Source: Bacillota bacterium
GTDB taxonomy: Bacteria; Bacillota; Bacilli; Paenibacillales; Paenibacillaceae
Direction: 5' to 3'
Length of the DNA stretch: 15,576 bases
Assembly: GCA_023433615.1 (NCBI GenBank)
Contig: JAEZCJ010000160.1
Coordinates: 1-15,576, forward strand
The stretch's first letter is position 1. Every line of letters starts with the position of its first letter. The position numbers and the translations under genes were made by a program. Below, one piece after another: positions 1 to 6,653 of the stretch. The notes under the pieces were generated by a model that was given only the letters and a program-made list of their open reading frames with translations, ran no database searches and was not told the DNA's origin.

Positions 1-2486
1 AGGCGGAGCCGCGCCTGGCGCAGCGGCGCGAGCAGCTCGCGCAGGCGGAGCGGCTCGAACGCGAAGCCGGCGCGCTGGCCGCCGAGGCAGCGGAGACCGC
101 GCGGCGGCTGGCGGAAGCCGAGGAGAAGCTGGCGAAGCATGCCGAGCAGGAGGCGAAAGCGCAAGTTGTGCTGACGCGGGCCGCAGATCGGCAGCAGGAA
201 TTGCGGCAGATGCTGAAGTCGCTGGAATTGACGGCGGAAGAGCGCGCGCAATGGATGTCGATGGGACGGCTTGCCGAACAGCTGCAAATTGCGGCCCGTC
301 GCTTGGAAGAGACGGAGCTGGAGCATCGGCAGGCAGCGGAAGCGACCGGCCGTTCGGAATCGGCGATCCGCGAGGCGGAGGAGCAGCGTGCTGCCGCCGA
401 TCGGACGATCCGCGGCTTGAAGCGCCTGCTTCAGGCGGCTGCAGAAGAGCTTCAGGATTATGAAGCATCTTGGCGCCGCAGAGCCGATATGCTCCCTGTA
501 TGGGTGGACGCGGACCGCGAGCAAGAGAAGGCGATCGGCCGCATGCGCTTGGCAGCCCGTCTGGCAGAGGATCTCCAAGCCGGCACCGCATGTCCCGTCT
601 GCGGCTCGACCGAACATCCCGGCAAGCCTCACGCAGCGGGTGATTCGAGTTCAGAACCGATCGAAGCTGCGGATCCCGCGGCCATGGACCGAGAGCTCGA
701 AAGTCTGGGCTCGCGAATTGCGGACGGCGAACGGCTGCGGACGGCGTTGAACGGCTTGCTGGTGCGTCTCGCGGCGCTGACCAGCGGCGCGAAGCGAACC
801 GTCCAGCAGCTTCCGAACGATGCGCAGCAGACCGATGAAGCGGAATCCTTGATTGCAGGCTGGCCAGAAGCGGCGGCGGCAGCGGGCAGCGAACTTCTGC
901 CGCTCGTGCAACTGCAAGAACAGCGGCAGCAATCGAACATCGACAGCTTACACGAAATGCGAGACGCATACGGCGAAGCGCTGCAGCTGATGGACCTCCT
1001 CGAGCGGCAATGGGTGGAGAGCGGCAGTCAAGCCGCTTCGCTGCTACAGGCGAAGTCAGAGTCCGAGCGGCAATGGTCCTCGGTGTCGGCAGAGGCTGAT
1101 GCGCATCGCGCCGCGCTGGCAAGAGCAGGCACGAAGCGCGATGATGCGCTCGCGCTGCATCGCCGGTCACTCGAAGCTTGGCGGGCGGCGTTCGGCGAAC
1201 TGGCGCCTGAGCAGGCAGCGGATGCGATTGCCGGCTGGGAACGCCGCGACACCGAAGCGCGCACGGCTCGCGAAGGCTTGGACAAGAGCGTCGCCTTCAT
1301 CGAAGAGAAGCAGAAGCTGCTGGCGGAAGCGCAGCGCGGCGTTCAGGACGCGAAGCTGGCGAAGGTCGAACTCGGCACGAGGCTGCAGGGCCAGCAGCGG
1401 CTGCTGGCGGAGCAGCAGACGAGGCTGCGCGAGTGGACGGACGGACAGGCTGCCGCAGACCTGATCCGTAGGAATGAGCAAGCGGGGGCGGAACTGCGCA
1501 GCAAGCTCCAAAGCACGCGCGAGCGGCATGAAGCGGCGAATGCCGCGCTGCAAGAAGCGTCGGAGCGTCGAAGCTCGACCGGCGATGCGGCGCAGGCTGC
1601 CGCCTATCGACTGCAGGAGACGACGCGCAAGCTCGATGCGCAGATCGGGCCTGCGGGCTTCGCCGACGCCGCGGAAGCGCGCCATGTTCTTCGCATGCTG
1701 AACGAGAAGGCGGCGCTCGCCGATGCGATCGAGCGTTACCGGGAATCGTGCCGGCAGCTTGCGGCACAGATCGGCCATCTGCGTGAAGTGCTGCAAGGCA
1801 GGGGCGTGGACGACGAAGCATGGCGAACCGGGGAAGAGCGGCTCGCGCTCGCGAAGGGAATGAACGAAGCCGCGATCCAGACGGCAGCCAAGGCGGAGCG
1901 CGAGGTAGAGGAGCTGCAGCGGAAGCACGCAAGATGGCGCGCCTTGGAGAATGACCGCGTTCAGTTGCAAGAATTAAGCGGCCGTCTAGCCAAGCTGCAG
2001 TCGGTCTTTCGCGGCAATGCCTTCGTCGAATACGTGGCGGAAGAGCAGCTGGTCCAAGTATGCCGCGCGGCGTCGGAACGGCTGGGCTACTTAACGAAGC
2101 GCCGTTATGCGCTCGAGGTCGATTCCGGCGGGGGCTTCGTCATCCGCGACGATGCCAACGGCGGCATCAGGCGGCCGGTCGGCACGCTCTCCGGGGGCGA
2201 GACGTTCCTCGCCTCGCTGGCGCTGGCGCTTGCGCTGTCCAGCCAGATTCAATTGCGCGGCCGGTATCCGCTGCAATTCTTCTTCCTGGACGAAGGATTC
2301 GGGACGCTCGATCCCGAGCTGCTCGAGACGGTGATCTCGGCACTCGAGAAGCTGCATACGGACAAGCTGGCCGTCGGCGTCATCAGCCATGTGCCGGAGC
2401 TCCGGGCACGCCTGCCGCGCCGCCTGATCGTCACGCCTGCCGAGCCTTCCGGCGCCGGGAGCCGCGTCCAGCTGGAGACGTTGTAG
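1..2486 (+). CDS. sbcC: SbcC, ATPase subunit of the SbcCD nuclease (5' end outside window)
   Basis: SbcC is the SMC/Rad50-like ATPase that works with the SbcD nuclease to open DNA hairpins and process double-strand ends. The frame is open from base 3, so the start and the Walker A half lie upstream. Visible are long Ala/Glu/Arg/Gln-rich coiled-coil arms on both sides of a zinc-hook CPVC motif (591-602), then the C-terminal ATPase lobe. That lobe holds the ABC signature LSGGE (about 2188-2202), Walker B FFFLDEGFGTLD (about 2278-2313) and an H-loop VISHV (about 2380). The stop at 2484-2486 follows normally. sbcD would be expected just upstream. The next gene begins 45 bases downstream on the same strand and may be co-transcribed. 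Family assignment is firm because hook, signature and Walker B occur in the right order. Confidence 0.95.
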   Translation, partial: AEPRLAQRREQLAQAERLEREAGALAAEAAETARRLAEAEEKLAKHAEQEAKAQVVLTRAADRQQELRQMLKSLELTAEERAQWMSMGRLAEQLQIAARRLEETELEHRQAAEATGRSESAIREAEEQRAAADRTIRGLKRLLQAAAEELQDYEASWRRRADMLPVWVDADREQEKAIGRMRLAARLAEDLQAGTACPVCGSTEHPGKPHAAGDSSSEPIEAADPAAMDRELESLGSRIADGERLRTALNGLLVRLAALTSGAKRTVQQLPNDAQQTDEAESLIAGWPEAAAAAGSELLPLVQLQEQRQQSNIDSLHEMRDAYGEALQLMDLLERQWVESGSQAASLLQAKSESERQWSSVSAEADAHRAALARAGTKRDDALALHRRSLEAWRAAFGELAPEQAADAIAGWERRDTEARTAREGLDKSVAFIEEKQKLLAEAQRGVQDAKLAKVELGTRLQGQQRLLAEQQTRLREWTDGQAAADLIRRNEQAGAELRSKLQSTRERHEAANAALQEASERRSSTGDAAQAAAYRLQETTRKLDAQIGPAGFADAAEARHVLRMLNEKAALADAIERYRESCRQLAAQIGHLREVLQGRGVDDEAWRTGEERLALAKGMNEAAIQTAAKAEREVEELQRKHARWRALENDRVQLQELSGRLAKLQSVFRGNAFVEYVAEEQLVQVCRAASERLGYLTKRRYALEVDSGGGFVIRDDANGGIRRPVGTLSGGETFLASLALALALSSQIQLRGRYPLQFFFLDEGFGTLDPELLETVISALEKLHTDKLAVGVISHVPELRARLPRRLIVTPAEPSGAGSRVQLETL

Positions 2487-2531
2487 CGGCGCCCGGCGCA
2501 TGATACACTGCTTGTTGGAGGGAATCGACCA

Positions 2532-3227
2532 ATGAACGCAAATCACGATAATCATGAACAAAAGCAATCATCGAACTATCGGGCCGACGAAGACAACAGG
2601 CAGGAAGAAACGCAGCGCCGCGGCTGGTTCGCGCCGATCGTGCTGGTGCTGCTCGTGCTCAGCTTGATCGGCAACGTATATTTGTACTCGGAGAAGCTGC
2701 AGGACGGCAAGGCGGAACGGAAGGAGCAAGGGCTGGCCGTCATCGTTCACGCGATGGATGCGCACAGCATGATTCAAGGGATCGGCAACCGATTGGAGAC
2801 GATCGCGACTACCGACTCGCTGGAGACGAGAATGGTCCAGAAGCAGGAACTTACGCGGCTCATGCAGCATGGTCAGGATACGATCGGCACCCTCGTCGCG
2901 CTAGCGGATGGACGCGGAGGACACACGCCGCTCGAAGAGGCGGACGTGCAGGCCGTCAGCAGCTTCCTGTCTACTGCAGGCGCCGCCATGATTGCAATCG
3001 GCAATCATGCCGATCCGCTGACCGCGGAGGAAGCCGCATACGTCGCGACGCTGCAGGATTCGTTCATCGCCCTGGAGGAAATATCCGTACAGTTCGACTT
3101 CGTCGCGGAGCCGACTGAAATGATGGCGCTGCAGGCAGCCGGCGGAGGCGCGTGGGTCGATATTGCTTACGAGCTGGCATCGGCCATGCGCAAGGCGGAC
3201 TTGCTGCCATACGACGGCATCTTGTGA
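2532..3227 (+). CDS. Hypothetical single-pass membrane protein
   Basis: I do not recognise this 231-residue protein. The first 32 residues are very hydrophilic (Asn, Gln, Glu, His, Arg). One strongly hydrophobic segment follows at about residues 33-52, beginning after Gly-Trp-Phe-Ala-Pro. The rest is a soluble, mostly helical region of about 175 residues, so it is probably an N-in, C-out membrane anchor with an external domain. The ATG at 2532 has GGAGGG eight bases upstream, which fixes the start. It lies 45 bases after sbcC on the same strand and ends just before a bidirectional terminator, so it is probably the last gene of that transcript. No catalytic motif, cysteine pair or repeat is visible. 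No function is proposed. Confidence 0.8.
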   Translation: MNANHDNHEQKQSSNYRADEDNRQEETQRRGWFAPIVLVLLVLSLIGNVYLYSEKLQDGKAERKEQGLAVIVHAMDAHSMIQGIGNRLETIATTDSLETRMVQKQELTRLMQHGQDTIGTLVALADGRGGHTPLEEADVQAVSSFLSTAGAAMIAIGNHADPLTAEEAAYVATLQDSFIALEEISVQFDFVAEPTEMMALQAAGGGAWVDIAYELASAMRKADLLPYDGIL

Positions 3228-3248
3228 TCTCGTGCACGGCTTCGATCG

Positions 3249-3290
3249 AAAAAAGGCATCCCCGTTCGCAAACGGTGGATGCCTTCTTCA
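3249..3290. terminator. Bidirectional terminator between convergent genes
   Basis: The arms AAGGCATCC-CCGTT and AACGG-T-GGATGCCTT pair with one bulged base around a CGCA loop. The upstream flank is a run of A, so the minus-strand transcript of the oxidoreductase ends in a perfect U tract. The plus-strand side has a weaker CTTCTTC tail. It lies in the 87-base gap between genes converging from both sides. Confidence 0.85.
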
Positions 3291-3314
3291 TGTCCAGTTG
3301 TCTCTTTGTTTCCC

Positions 3315-4637
3315 TTATCGCCCTGCAACCGCGAGCTGATCCAGCTCTGCGACCAGCCTTTCCGCTGCGCTGCGCGCGCTGGAGAATGCGCGTTCCGCCA
3401 GCTCGCCCTTGCCTTCGCAGCCGTCTCCGCAGAAGTAGAACGGGGCGCTCTCGACGCGAACGGGCAGCAGCTTGTTGCCGGCGACGTTCTTGACGCTCTG
3501 TACCATCGCCTTCTTGGAGACGCGCTTCACGGCGACCGCGTCGCGCCAGCCGGGATAGTGCTTGTCGAACAGGGCTTCCATCTGTGCCGTCTTGTCCTCG
3601 AGATACGACTTGCGGTCCGCTTCCGCTTCGAATTCGTCCGACAGATAAGCGACGCCTTGCAGCAACTGCCCGCCTTCCGGCACCAGCGTATGGTCGGTGG
3701 CGGATACGTCCGTGATGAACATTTTGTTATTCATGTCGCTGATGTAGCTGAACGGGCGCGCGACTACTTGGGTCAGCCCGACGTCGTAGACCATGACCTC
3801 CGTCGCGCGGTTATTCTCGTAGGGTGCCATGAACGGCTCCCATGGCGTCCCTTTAAGGAGCTTGACGACTTGCTGGACCGGCATGGCGAAAATAACGCGA
3901 TCAAACGCCTCTTCCCGTGCCTTGGTCGTAATCAGATACTGTCCGTTCTCGTAACGGATGCCGTCCACGCCCTCTTGGAGTGCCATCTGCCACCGGCCGG
4001 ACGATTCCATTTTGGCCTTCAGCTGATTCGTGATGACGGCCCAGGAGCCGAGGATGTAGTTCACCGGACGCTGGGATAGGAACAGGTTATGGTAGTAGGC
4101 GCTGATCACGAACCCGGGCACCTTGCGTGCGTCCTCCGGTGTAATGAAGAAGTTCGAGCATACGAGATGCTCCCAGAGCTCCTTCACGTTCTCGTCTGCC
4201 TCGGATTCCGCCAGGTAATCGCCTAAGGTCGGGTAGCTCTTAAGCGTATGGATGTTGGCGATAATCGCCGTAATCTCTGCCGCGAAGCGCATTTTGCCCC
4301 GTGCGTCGAGAATGTCGGTCTTCACCAGATTGACAAAATCGAGCGGAGCCGGCGTCAACTGGTCGTGCTTCTCGTACATGACTTTGCGCTTGTCGACCTG
4401 CTTGCTGCCGAACGAGAGCCCGAGCTCGCGTTCCATTGCCGTGATCGTGTGGCGGTCCAAGCCGTAGATTGCGTGCGCGCCGTAGTTCAGCGTGAAGCCG
4501 GCTTTTTCGTAAGTAAAGGCGCGTCCGCCAAGCTGCGGGCTCCGTTCGAACAGGACGCCCTCGATTCCTGTCTCATTCGATAAATAGGCTGCAGCGGTCA
4601 GGCCCGCAAGCCCGCCGCCGATAATCGCCACTCGCAT
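3315..4637 (-). CDS. FAD-dependent amine-oxidase/phytoene-desaturase-like oxidoreductase (internal start)
   Basis: This is the second half of the long frame, read as an independent 440-residue protein from the internal ATG at 4637. It opens with a textbook dinucleotide-binding Rossmann motif, VAIIGGGLAGLTAA, then the conserved acidic residue of LFER and the GGRA motif that follow it in amine-oxidase and phytoene-desaturase-type flavoproteins. The C-terminus has the matching FAD-contact segment FYFCGDGCEGKGELAERAF. No membrane segment is visible. These features support an FAD enzyme oxidising a carotenoid-like, amine or other hydrophobic substrate. The substrate cannot be named, and no carotenoid genes adjoin it. 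A strong Shine-Dalgarno sequence eight bases before this ATG is the main reason to list it separately. The terminator at 3249-3290 ends the transcript. Confidence 0.75.
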   Translation of the reverse strand: MRVAIIGGGLAGLTAAAYLSNETGIEGVLFERSPQLGGRAFTYEKAGFTLNYGAHAIYGLDRHTITAMERELGLSFGSKQVDKRKVMYEKHDQLTPAPLDFVNLVKTDILDARGKMRFAAEITAIIANIHTLKSYPTLGDYLAESEADENVKELWEHLVCSNFFITPEDARKVPGFVISAYYHNLFLSQRPVNYILGSWAVITNQLKAKMESSGRWQMALQEGVDGIRYENGQYLITTKAREEAFDRVIFAMPVQQVVKLLKGTPWEPFMAPYENNRATEVMVYDVGLTQVVARPFSYISDMNNKMFITDVSATDHTLVPEGGQLLQGVAYLSDEFEAEADRKSYLEDKTAQMEALFDKHYPGWRDAVAVKRVSKKAMVQSVKNVAGNKLLPVRVESAPFYFCGDGCEGKGELAERAFSSARSAAERLVAELDQLAVAGR

Positions 4638-5243
4638 GGTTAATGCTCCCTTCCTATGGATCGGCCATTGCCGTTCAAATTGTTCTGCTTCGTTCAGATG
4701 CGGCAAGGATGCGAAGGCGATGGACAGCTGCGTACGGAGCATGCTGCCAAGGCTCTTCTCCTCTTCCTGCTGCATCCACGCCGCGATCGTGCCGTCGTAG
4801 ACGGCGAGAAGATGCGCTGCCTCGCGATGTCCGCCCAGTACCCGGGCCAGCTCGGTTGTCAGCTCATGACGGAATTGCTGCTGCAAGGCGCGGAGCTCGG
4901 GATGCTCGAGTCCGATGGCATGCAAGCTGCGGGCGATCAGGGGAATCGTCTCCAGCATCGCGCTGAGCTCATCCATTAATGCCATGATCCGAATAACCGC
5001 CGCCCTGGCATCTAGCATGCCCTGAGCGCGTACCGCCCATTGCCTGACGATCTCGAGCTGCTGCTTCGGAATTTCGCCCAGCAGTTCGTCTTTGCTCTTG
5101 AAATAATGGTAGAACGTCCCCTTAGACGTACCGGTCGCGGCAATGATGTCGTCGACGGACACGTGCTCGTATCCGCGTTCCCGGAACAGCCGCAGCGCGG
5201 TCTCTACGACAAAGGTTCTTTTTTTTCTCGTTGAAGCTCGCAT
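3315..5243 (-). CDS. TetR-family regulator and FAD-dependent oxidoreductase in one continuous frame
   Basis: The frame encodes 642 residues. Residues 1 to about 202 are a complete TetR-type repressor. Its helix-turn-helix DNA-binding domain covers about residues 10-56 and includes the family-typical GTSKGTFYHYF, followed by a helical ligand/dimer domain of normal size. Residues 203-642 are a complete FAD oxidoreductase, described in the next entry. No stop codon separates them, although each part has the full length of a stand-alone protein. The ATG at 5243 has only a distant GAAGGG about 12 bases upstream. A run of eight A sits at codons 6-9. Either this is a true fusion, or the repressor lost its stop codon and the second protein is also made from the internal start. 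The repressor probably controls its own promoter through the palindrome at 5340-5356. The effector is unknown. Confidence 0.75.
   Translation of the reverse strand: MRASTRKKRTFVVETALRLFRERGYEHVSVDDIIAATGTSKGTFYHYFKSKDELLGEIPKQQLEIVRQWAVRAQGMLDARAAVIRIMALMDELSAMLETIPLIARSLHAIGLEHPELRALQQQFRHELTTELARVLGGHREAAHLLAVYDGTIAAWMQQEEEKSLGSMLRTQLSIAFASLPHLNEAEQFERQWPIHRKGALTMRVAIIGGGLAGLTAAAYLSNETGIEGVLFERSPQLGGRAFTYEKAGFTLNYGAHAIYGLDRHTITAMERELGLSFGSKQVDKRKVMYEKHDQLTPAPLDFVNLVKTDILDARGKMRFAAEITAIIANIHTLKSYPTLGDYLAESEADENVKELWEHLVCSNFFITPEDARKVPGFVISAYYHNLFLSQRPVNYILGSWAVITNQLKAKMESSGRWQMALQEGVDGIRYENGQYLITTKAREEAFDRVIFAMPVQQVVKLLKGTPWEPFMAPYENNRATEVMVYDVGLTQVVARPFSYISDMNNKMFITDVSATDHTLVPEGGQLLQGVAYLSDEFEAEADRKSYLEDKTAQMEALFDKHYPGWRDAVAVKRVSKKAMVQSVKNVAGNKLLPVRVESAPFYFCGDGCEGKGELAERAFSSARSAAERLVAELDQLAVAGR
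4635..4655 (-). promoter_or_regulatory. Internal ribosome binding site and start codon for the oxidoreductase
   Basis: Read on the minus strand, AGGAAGGGAG (4655-4646) lies eight bases before an ATG (4637-4635). The next codons are the canonical N-terminus of a Rossmann flavoprotein. This is a better initiation site than that of the upstream TetR start, although it lies inside an open frame. It suggests that free oxidoreductase is made, with or without a fusion product. Confidence 0.75.
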
Positions 5244-5303
5244 GACGCATCGCCGCCCTTCGTGGTCGTGGGTAAGCAGGACGCATGAGTTCGATCATCT
5301 CCT

Positions 5304-5356
5304 ATTATATCCGGTCTAAGAGCAGGAATCTATGCCGATTTAGACTGATAGTCTAA
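5304..5356 (-). promoter_or_regulatory. TetR-type operator and probable autoregulated promoter
   Basis: A perfect inverted repeat TTAGACT-GAT-AGTCTAA occupies 5340-5356. On the minus strand a consensus TATAAT lies at 5309-5304, and just before it is TTAGACCGG, which repeats the operator half-site TTAGAC. The -35 element is poor (TAGATT at a 17-base spacing). Short 7-3-7 palindromes of this kind are typical TetR-family operators, and the gene immediately downstream on this strand encodes one. Binding would cover the promoter region and might also affect the divergent histidine-triad gene. Operator function is inferred. Confidence 0.6.
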
Positions 5357-5390
5357 TCAAAATGCGATCGATTCAGGCACGCCGTCCCGA

Positions 5391-5420
5391 TTGGACGAGA
5401 CGTCCCGAATCCGTTAGAAT
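5391..5420 (+). promoter_or_regulatory. Probable sigma-A promoter of the histidine-triad gene
   Basis: TTGGAC (5391-5396) and TAGAAT (5415-5420) are separated by 18 bases and lie 43 bases before the start codon. Each hexamer differs from consensus at one position. No other convincing promoter was seen between the palindrome and the gene. Confidence 0.5.
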
Positions 5421-5462
5421 GGGTATTAGTGCCAGTTAAAGCCAGTGGAAGGGGAGAACGAC

Positions 5463-5804
5463 ATGTCCGATTGCATATTCTGCAAAATTGTTGAAGGGTC
5501 GATCCCGTCGACCAAGGTATACGAGGATGAGCATGTGCTGGCATTCCGCGACATTCAGCCGCTCGCGCCCGTGCATGTGCTGATCATCCCGAAGAAGCAT
5601 ATTCCGACGATGAACGACGTTGAGGAGCAGGACGGCGCATTGATCGCGTCGATCTTCGCTGCCGCGCGCCGAATCGCCAAGGAGCTGGGGGTCGACGAGT
5701 CGGGCTATCGGCTGGTCAATAACGTGAATGCCGACGGCGGGCAGGTTGTCTACCACCTGCATATCCATTTATTGGGCGGCCAGAAATTAGGAGCGCTCGG
5801 ATAG
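5463..5804 (+). CDS. Histidine triad (HIT) nucleotide-binding protein, HinT-like
   Basis: HIT proteins of the HinT branch are small cytoplasmic purine-nucleoside phosphoramidases or nucleotide hydrolases. The 113-residue product carries the active-site triad as HLHIHLL (His98, His100, His102) near the C-terminus. It also has the N-terminal CIFC pair (Cys4, Cys7) usual for the zinc-binding HinT subgroup. The ATG at 5463 is chosen over an upstream in-frame codon at 5445 because GGAAGGGGAG ends six bases before it and the usual family N-terminus (MSDCIFCKI) begins there. The gene stands between the TetR locus and rpsU. A separate strong promoter for rpsU begins 12 bases after its stop, so the two need not share a transcript. 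Confidence 0.93.
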   Translation: MSDCIFCKIVEGSIPSTKVYEDEHVLAFRDIQPLAPVHVLIIPKKHIPTMNDVEEQDGALIASIFAAARRIAKELGVDESGYRLVNNVNADGGQVVYHLHIHLLGGQKLGALG

Positions 5805-5815
5805 CACGAAGAAAG

Positions 5816-5845
5816 TTGACACTGACTTTCTCTATGCCATATAAT
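5816..5845 (+). promoter_or_regulatory. Consensus sigma-A promoter of rpsU-yqeY
   Basis: TTGACA (5816-5821) and TATAAT (5840-5845) are both perfect hexamers, 18 bases apart. They lie 62 bases upstream of the rpsU GTG, as expected for a highly expressed ribosomal protein gene. Confidence 0.85.
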
Positions 5846-5907
5846 GAAGTTTGATTAGCCGTGTTATGTTGTTCTGGGACGGTCTGTTTCGGAGGGAGGG
5901 AAAACTG

Positions 5908-6081
5908 GTGTCTGAAACAAAAGTTCGCAAAAACGAGACAATCGATGCTGCACTTCGTCGCTTTAAGCGTTCGATCGCGAAGGACGGCGTTTTGGCCGAG
6001 GTCAAAAAGCGCAAGCACTACGAGAAGCCTAGCGTCAAACGCAAGAAGAAGTCCGAGGCTGCGCGCAAGAGAAAGTTTTAG
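5908..6081 (+). CDS. rpsU: Small ribosomal subunit protein bS21
   Basis: This is the 57-residue S21 protein of the 30S subunit, which sits near the 3' end of 16S rRNA and supports initiation. It shows the conserved N-terminus (VRKNETIDAALRRFKR) and a very basic Lys/Arg-rich C-terminal half ending ARKRKF. Its length matches Firmicute orthologues. The start is a GTG at 5908, preceded by GGAGGGAGG about eight bases upstream. An earlier ATG in the same frame (5851) lies in the leader and would add residues the family does not have. The yqeY ribosome binding site begins inside this gene's stop codon, so the two are tightly linked, as in B. subtilis. Confidence 0.96.
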   Translation: MSETKVRKNETIDAALRRFKRSIAKDGVLAEVKKRKHYEKPSVKRKKKSEAARKRKF

Positions 6082-6096
6082 GAGGATCCTCTCACA

Positions 6097-6540
6097 ATGA
6101 GCCTTAACGAACGATTGAGCGACGATATGAAGCAAGCGATGAAGAGCCAGGATAAGTTCAGGCTGTCCGTCATTCGAATGATCCGTTCGTCAATCAAGAA
6201 CCAAGAGATTGATCAGAGGCGCACGCTCGAAGACAACGAAGTGCTTGACATTATCGGTCGTGAGATCAAACAACGTAAAGATTCCCTCCAAGAATTTACG
6301 AAAGCCGGCCGTGAAGACTTAGCGGAGAATGTCGCCGCCGAAATAGATATTATTAGTGTCTACCTTCCCAAACAGCTGACTGAAGAAGAAGTCAAGGAGA
6401 TTGTACAGCAGACCATCCAGGAAACCGGCGCTTCTTCCAAAGCCGATATGGGTAAAGTTATGACGACCTTAATGCCTAAGATAAGGGGTCGTTCCGACGG
6501 TAAACTAGTAAATCAGCTCGTGCAGCAGTTTCTTCCATAG
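6097..6540 (+). CDS. yqeY: YqeY, GatB/YqeY-domain protein
   Basis: YqeY is a 147-residue protein related to the C-terminal helical (tRNA-binding) domain of the GatB amidotransferase subunit. Its exact role is unknown, though it is widely found beside rpsU. Recognisable are the N-terminal MSLNERLSDDMKQAMKS, the IGREIKQRKDS region, the YLPKQLTEEE segment and the closing GRSDGKLVNQLVQQFL. The length is normal. Its Shine-Dalgarno TAGGAGG overlaps the rpsU stop codon, implying coupled translation. The gene is followed directly by a strong terminator, so rpsU-yqeY is a self-contained unit behind the consensus promoter at 5816. Confidence 0.95.
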   Translation: MSLNERLSDDMKQAMKSQDKFRLSVIRMIRSSIKNQEIDQRRTLEDNEVLDIIGREIKQRKDSLQEFTKAGREDLAENVAAEIDIISVYLPKQLTEEEVKEIVQQTIQETGASSKADMGKVMTTLMPKIRGRSDGKLVNQLVQQFLP

Positions 6541-6551
6541 CATCGCAAGCG

Positions 6552-6578
6552 GAGCACTCCTAGGGGAGTGCTTTTTTT
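6552..6578 (+). terminator. Rho-independent terminator after yqeY
   Basis: GAGCACTCC and GGAGTGCT pair around a short TAGG-type loop, followed by seven T. It closes the rpsU-yqeY transcript and separates it from nfeD. Confidence 0.93.
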
Positions 6579-6592
6579 GCATCTTTCATGAA

Positions 6593-6619
6593 TGAAACGA
6601 TTAGGACCATCGTAACGTA
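6593..6619 (+). promoter_or_regulatory. Sigma-W-like (ECF) promoter of the nfeD-floA operon
   Basis: TGAAAC (6593-6598) is a perfect sigma-W -35 element. CGTA (6616-6619) follows after 17 bases; the B. subtilis consensus has 16. A second CGTA at 6611 would be too close. It lies 38 bases before the nfeD start. In B. subtilis the equivalent yqeZ-floA-yqfB operon is transcribed by sigma-W, which supports the reading. Whether this organism has a true sigma-W is unknown. Confidence 0.6.
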
Positions 6620-6653
6620 TTAACGACTATCTGACAGGAAAGGAGTCACTCGC

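Noticed and set aside
1167..1970. Long minus-strand open frames opposite sbcC (also 1297-1932)
   Set aside because: They lie entirely opposite clear SbcC coiled-coil sequence in GC-rich DNA where antisense frames stay open by composition. The products are Arg/Leu-rich low-complexity with no family features.
3279..4079. Plus-strand frame of 266 codons opposite the oxidoreductase
   Set aside because: It overlaps a flavoprotein with clear FAD motifs on the other strand and begins inside the terminator region; it is a shadow frame.
5851..6081. Longer rpsU frame starting at 5851
   Set aside because: It would add 19 residues not found in bS21. The GTG at 5908 has the strong ribosome binding site.
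6082..6091. Palindrome GAGGATCCTC overlapping the yqeY ribosome binding site
   Set aside because: A ten-base palindrome without a loop cannot fold on itself in the mRNA, and a BamHI-like site of this size is unremarkable.
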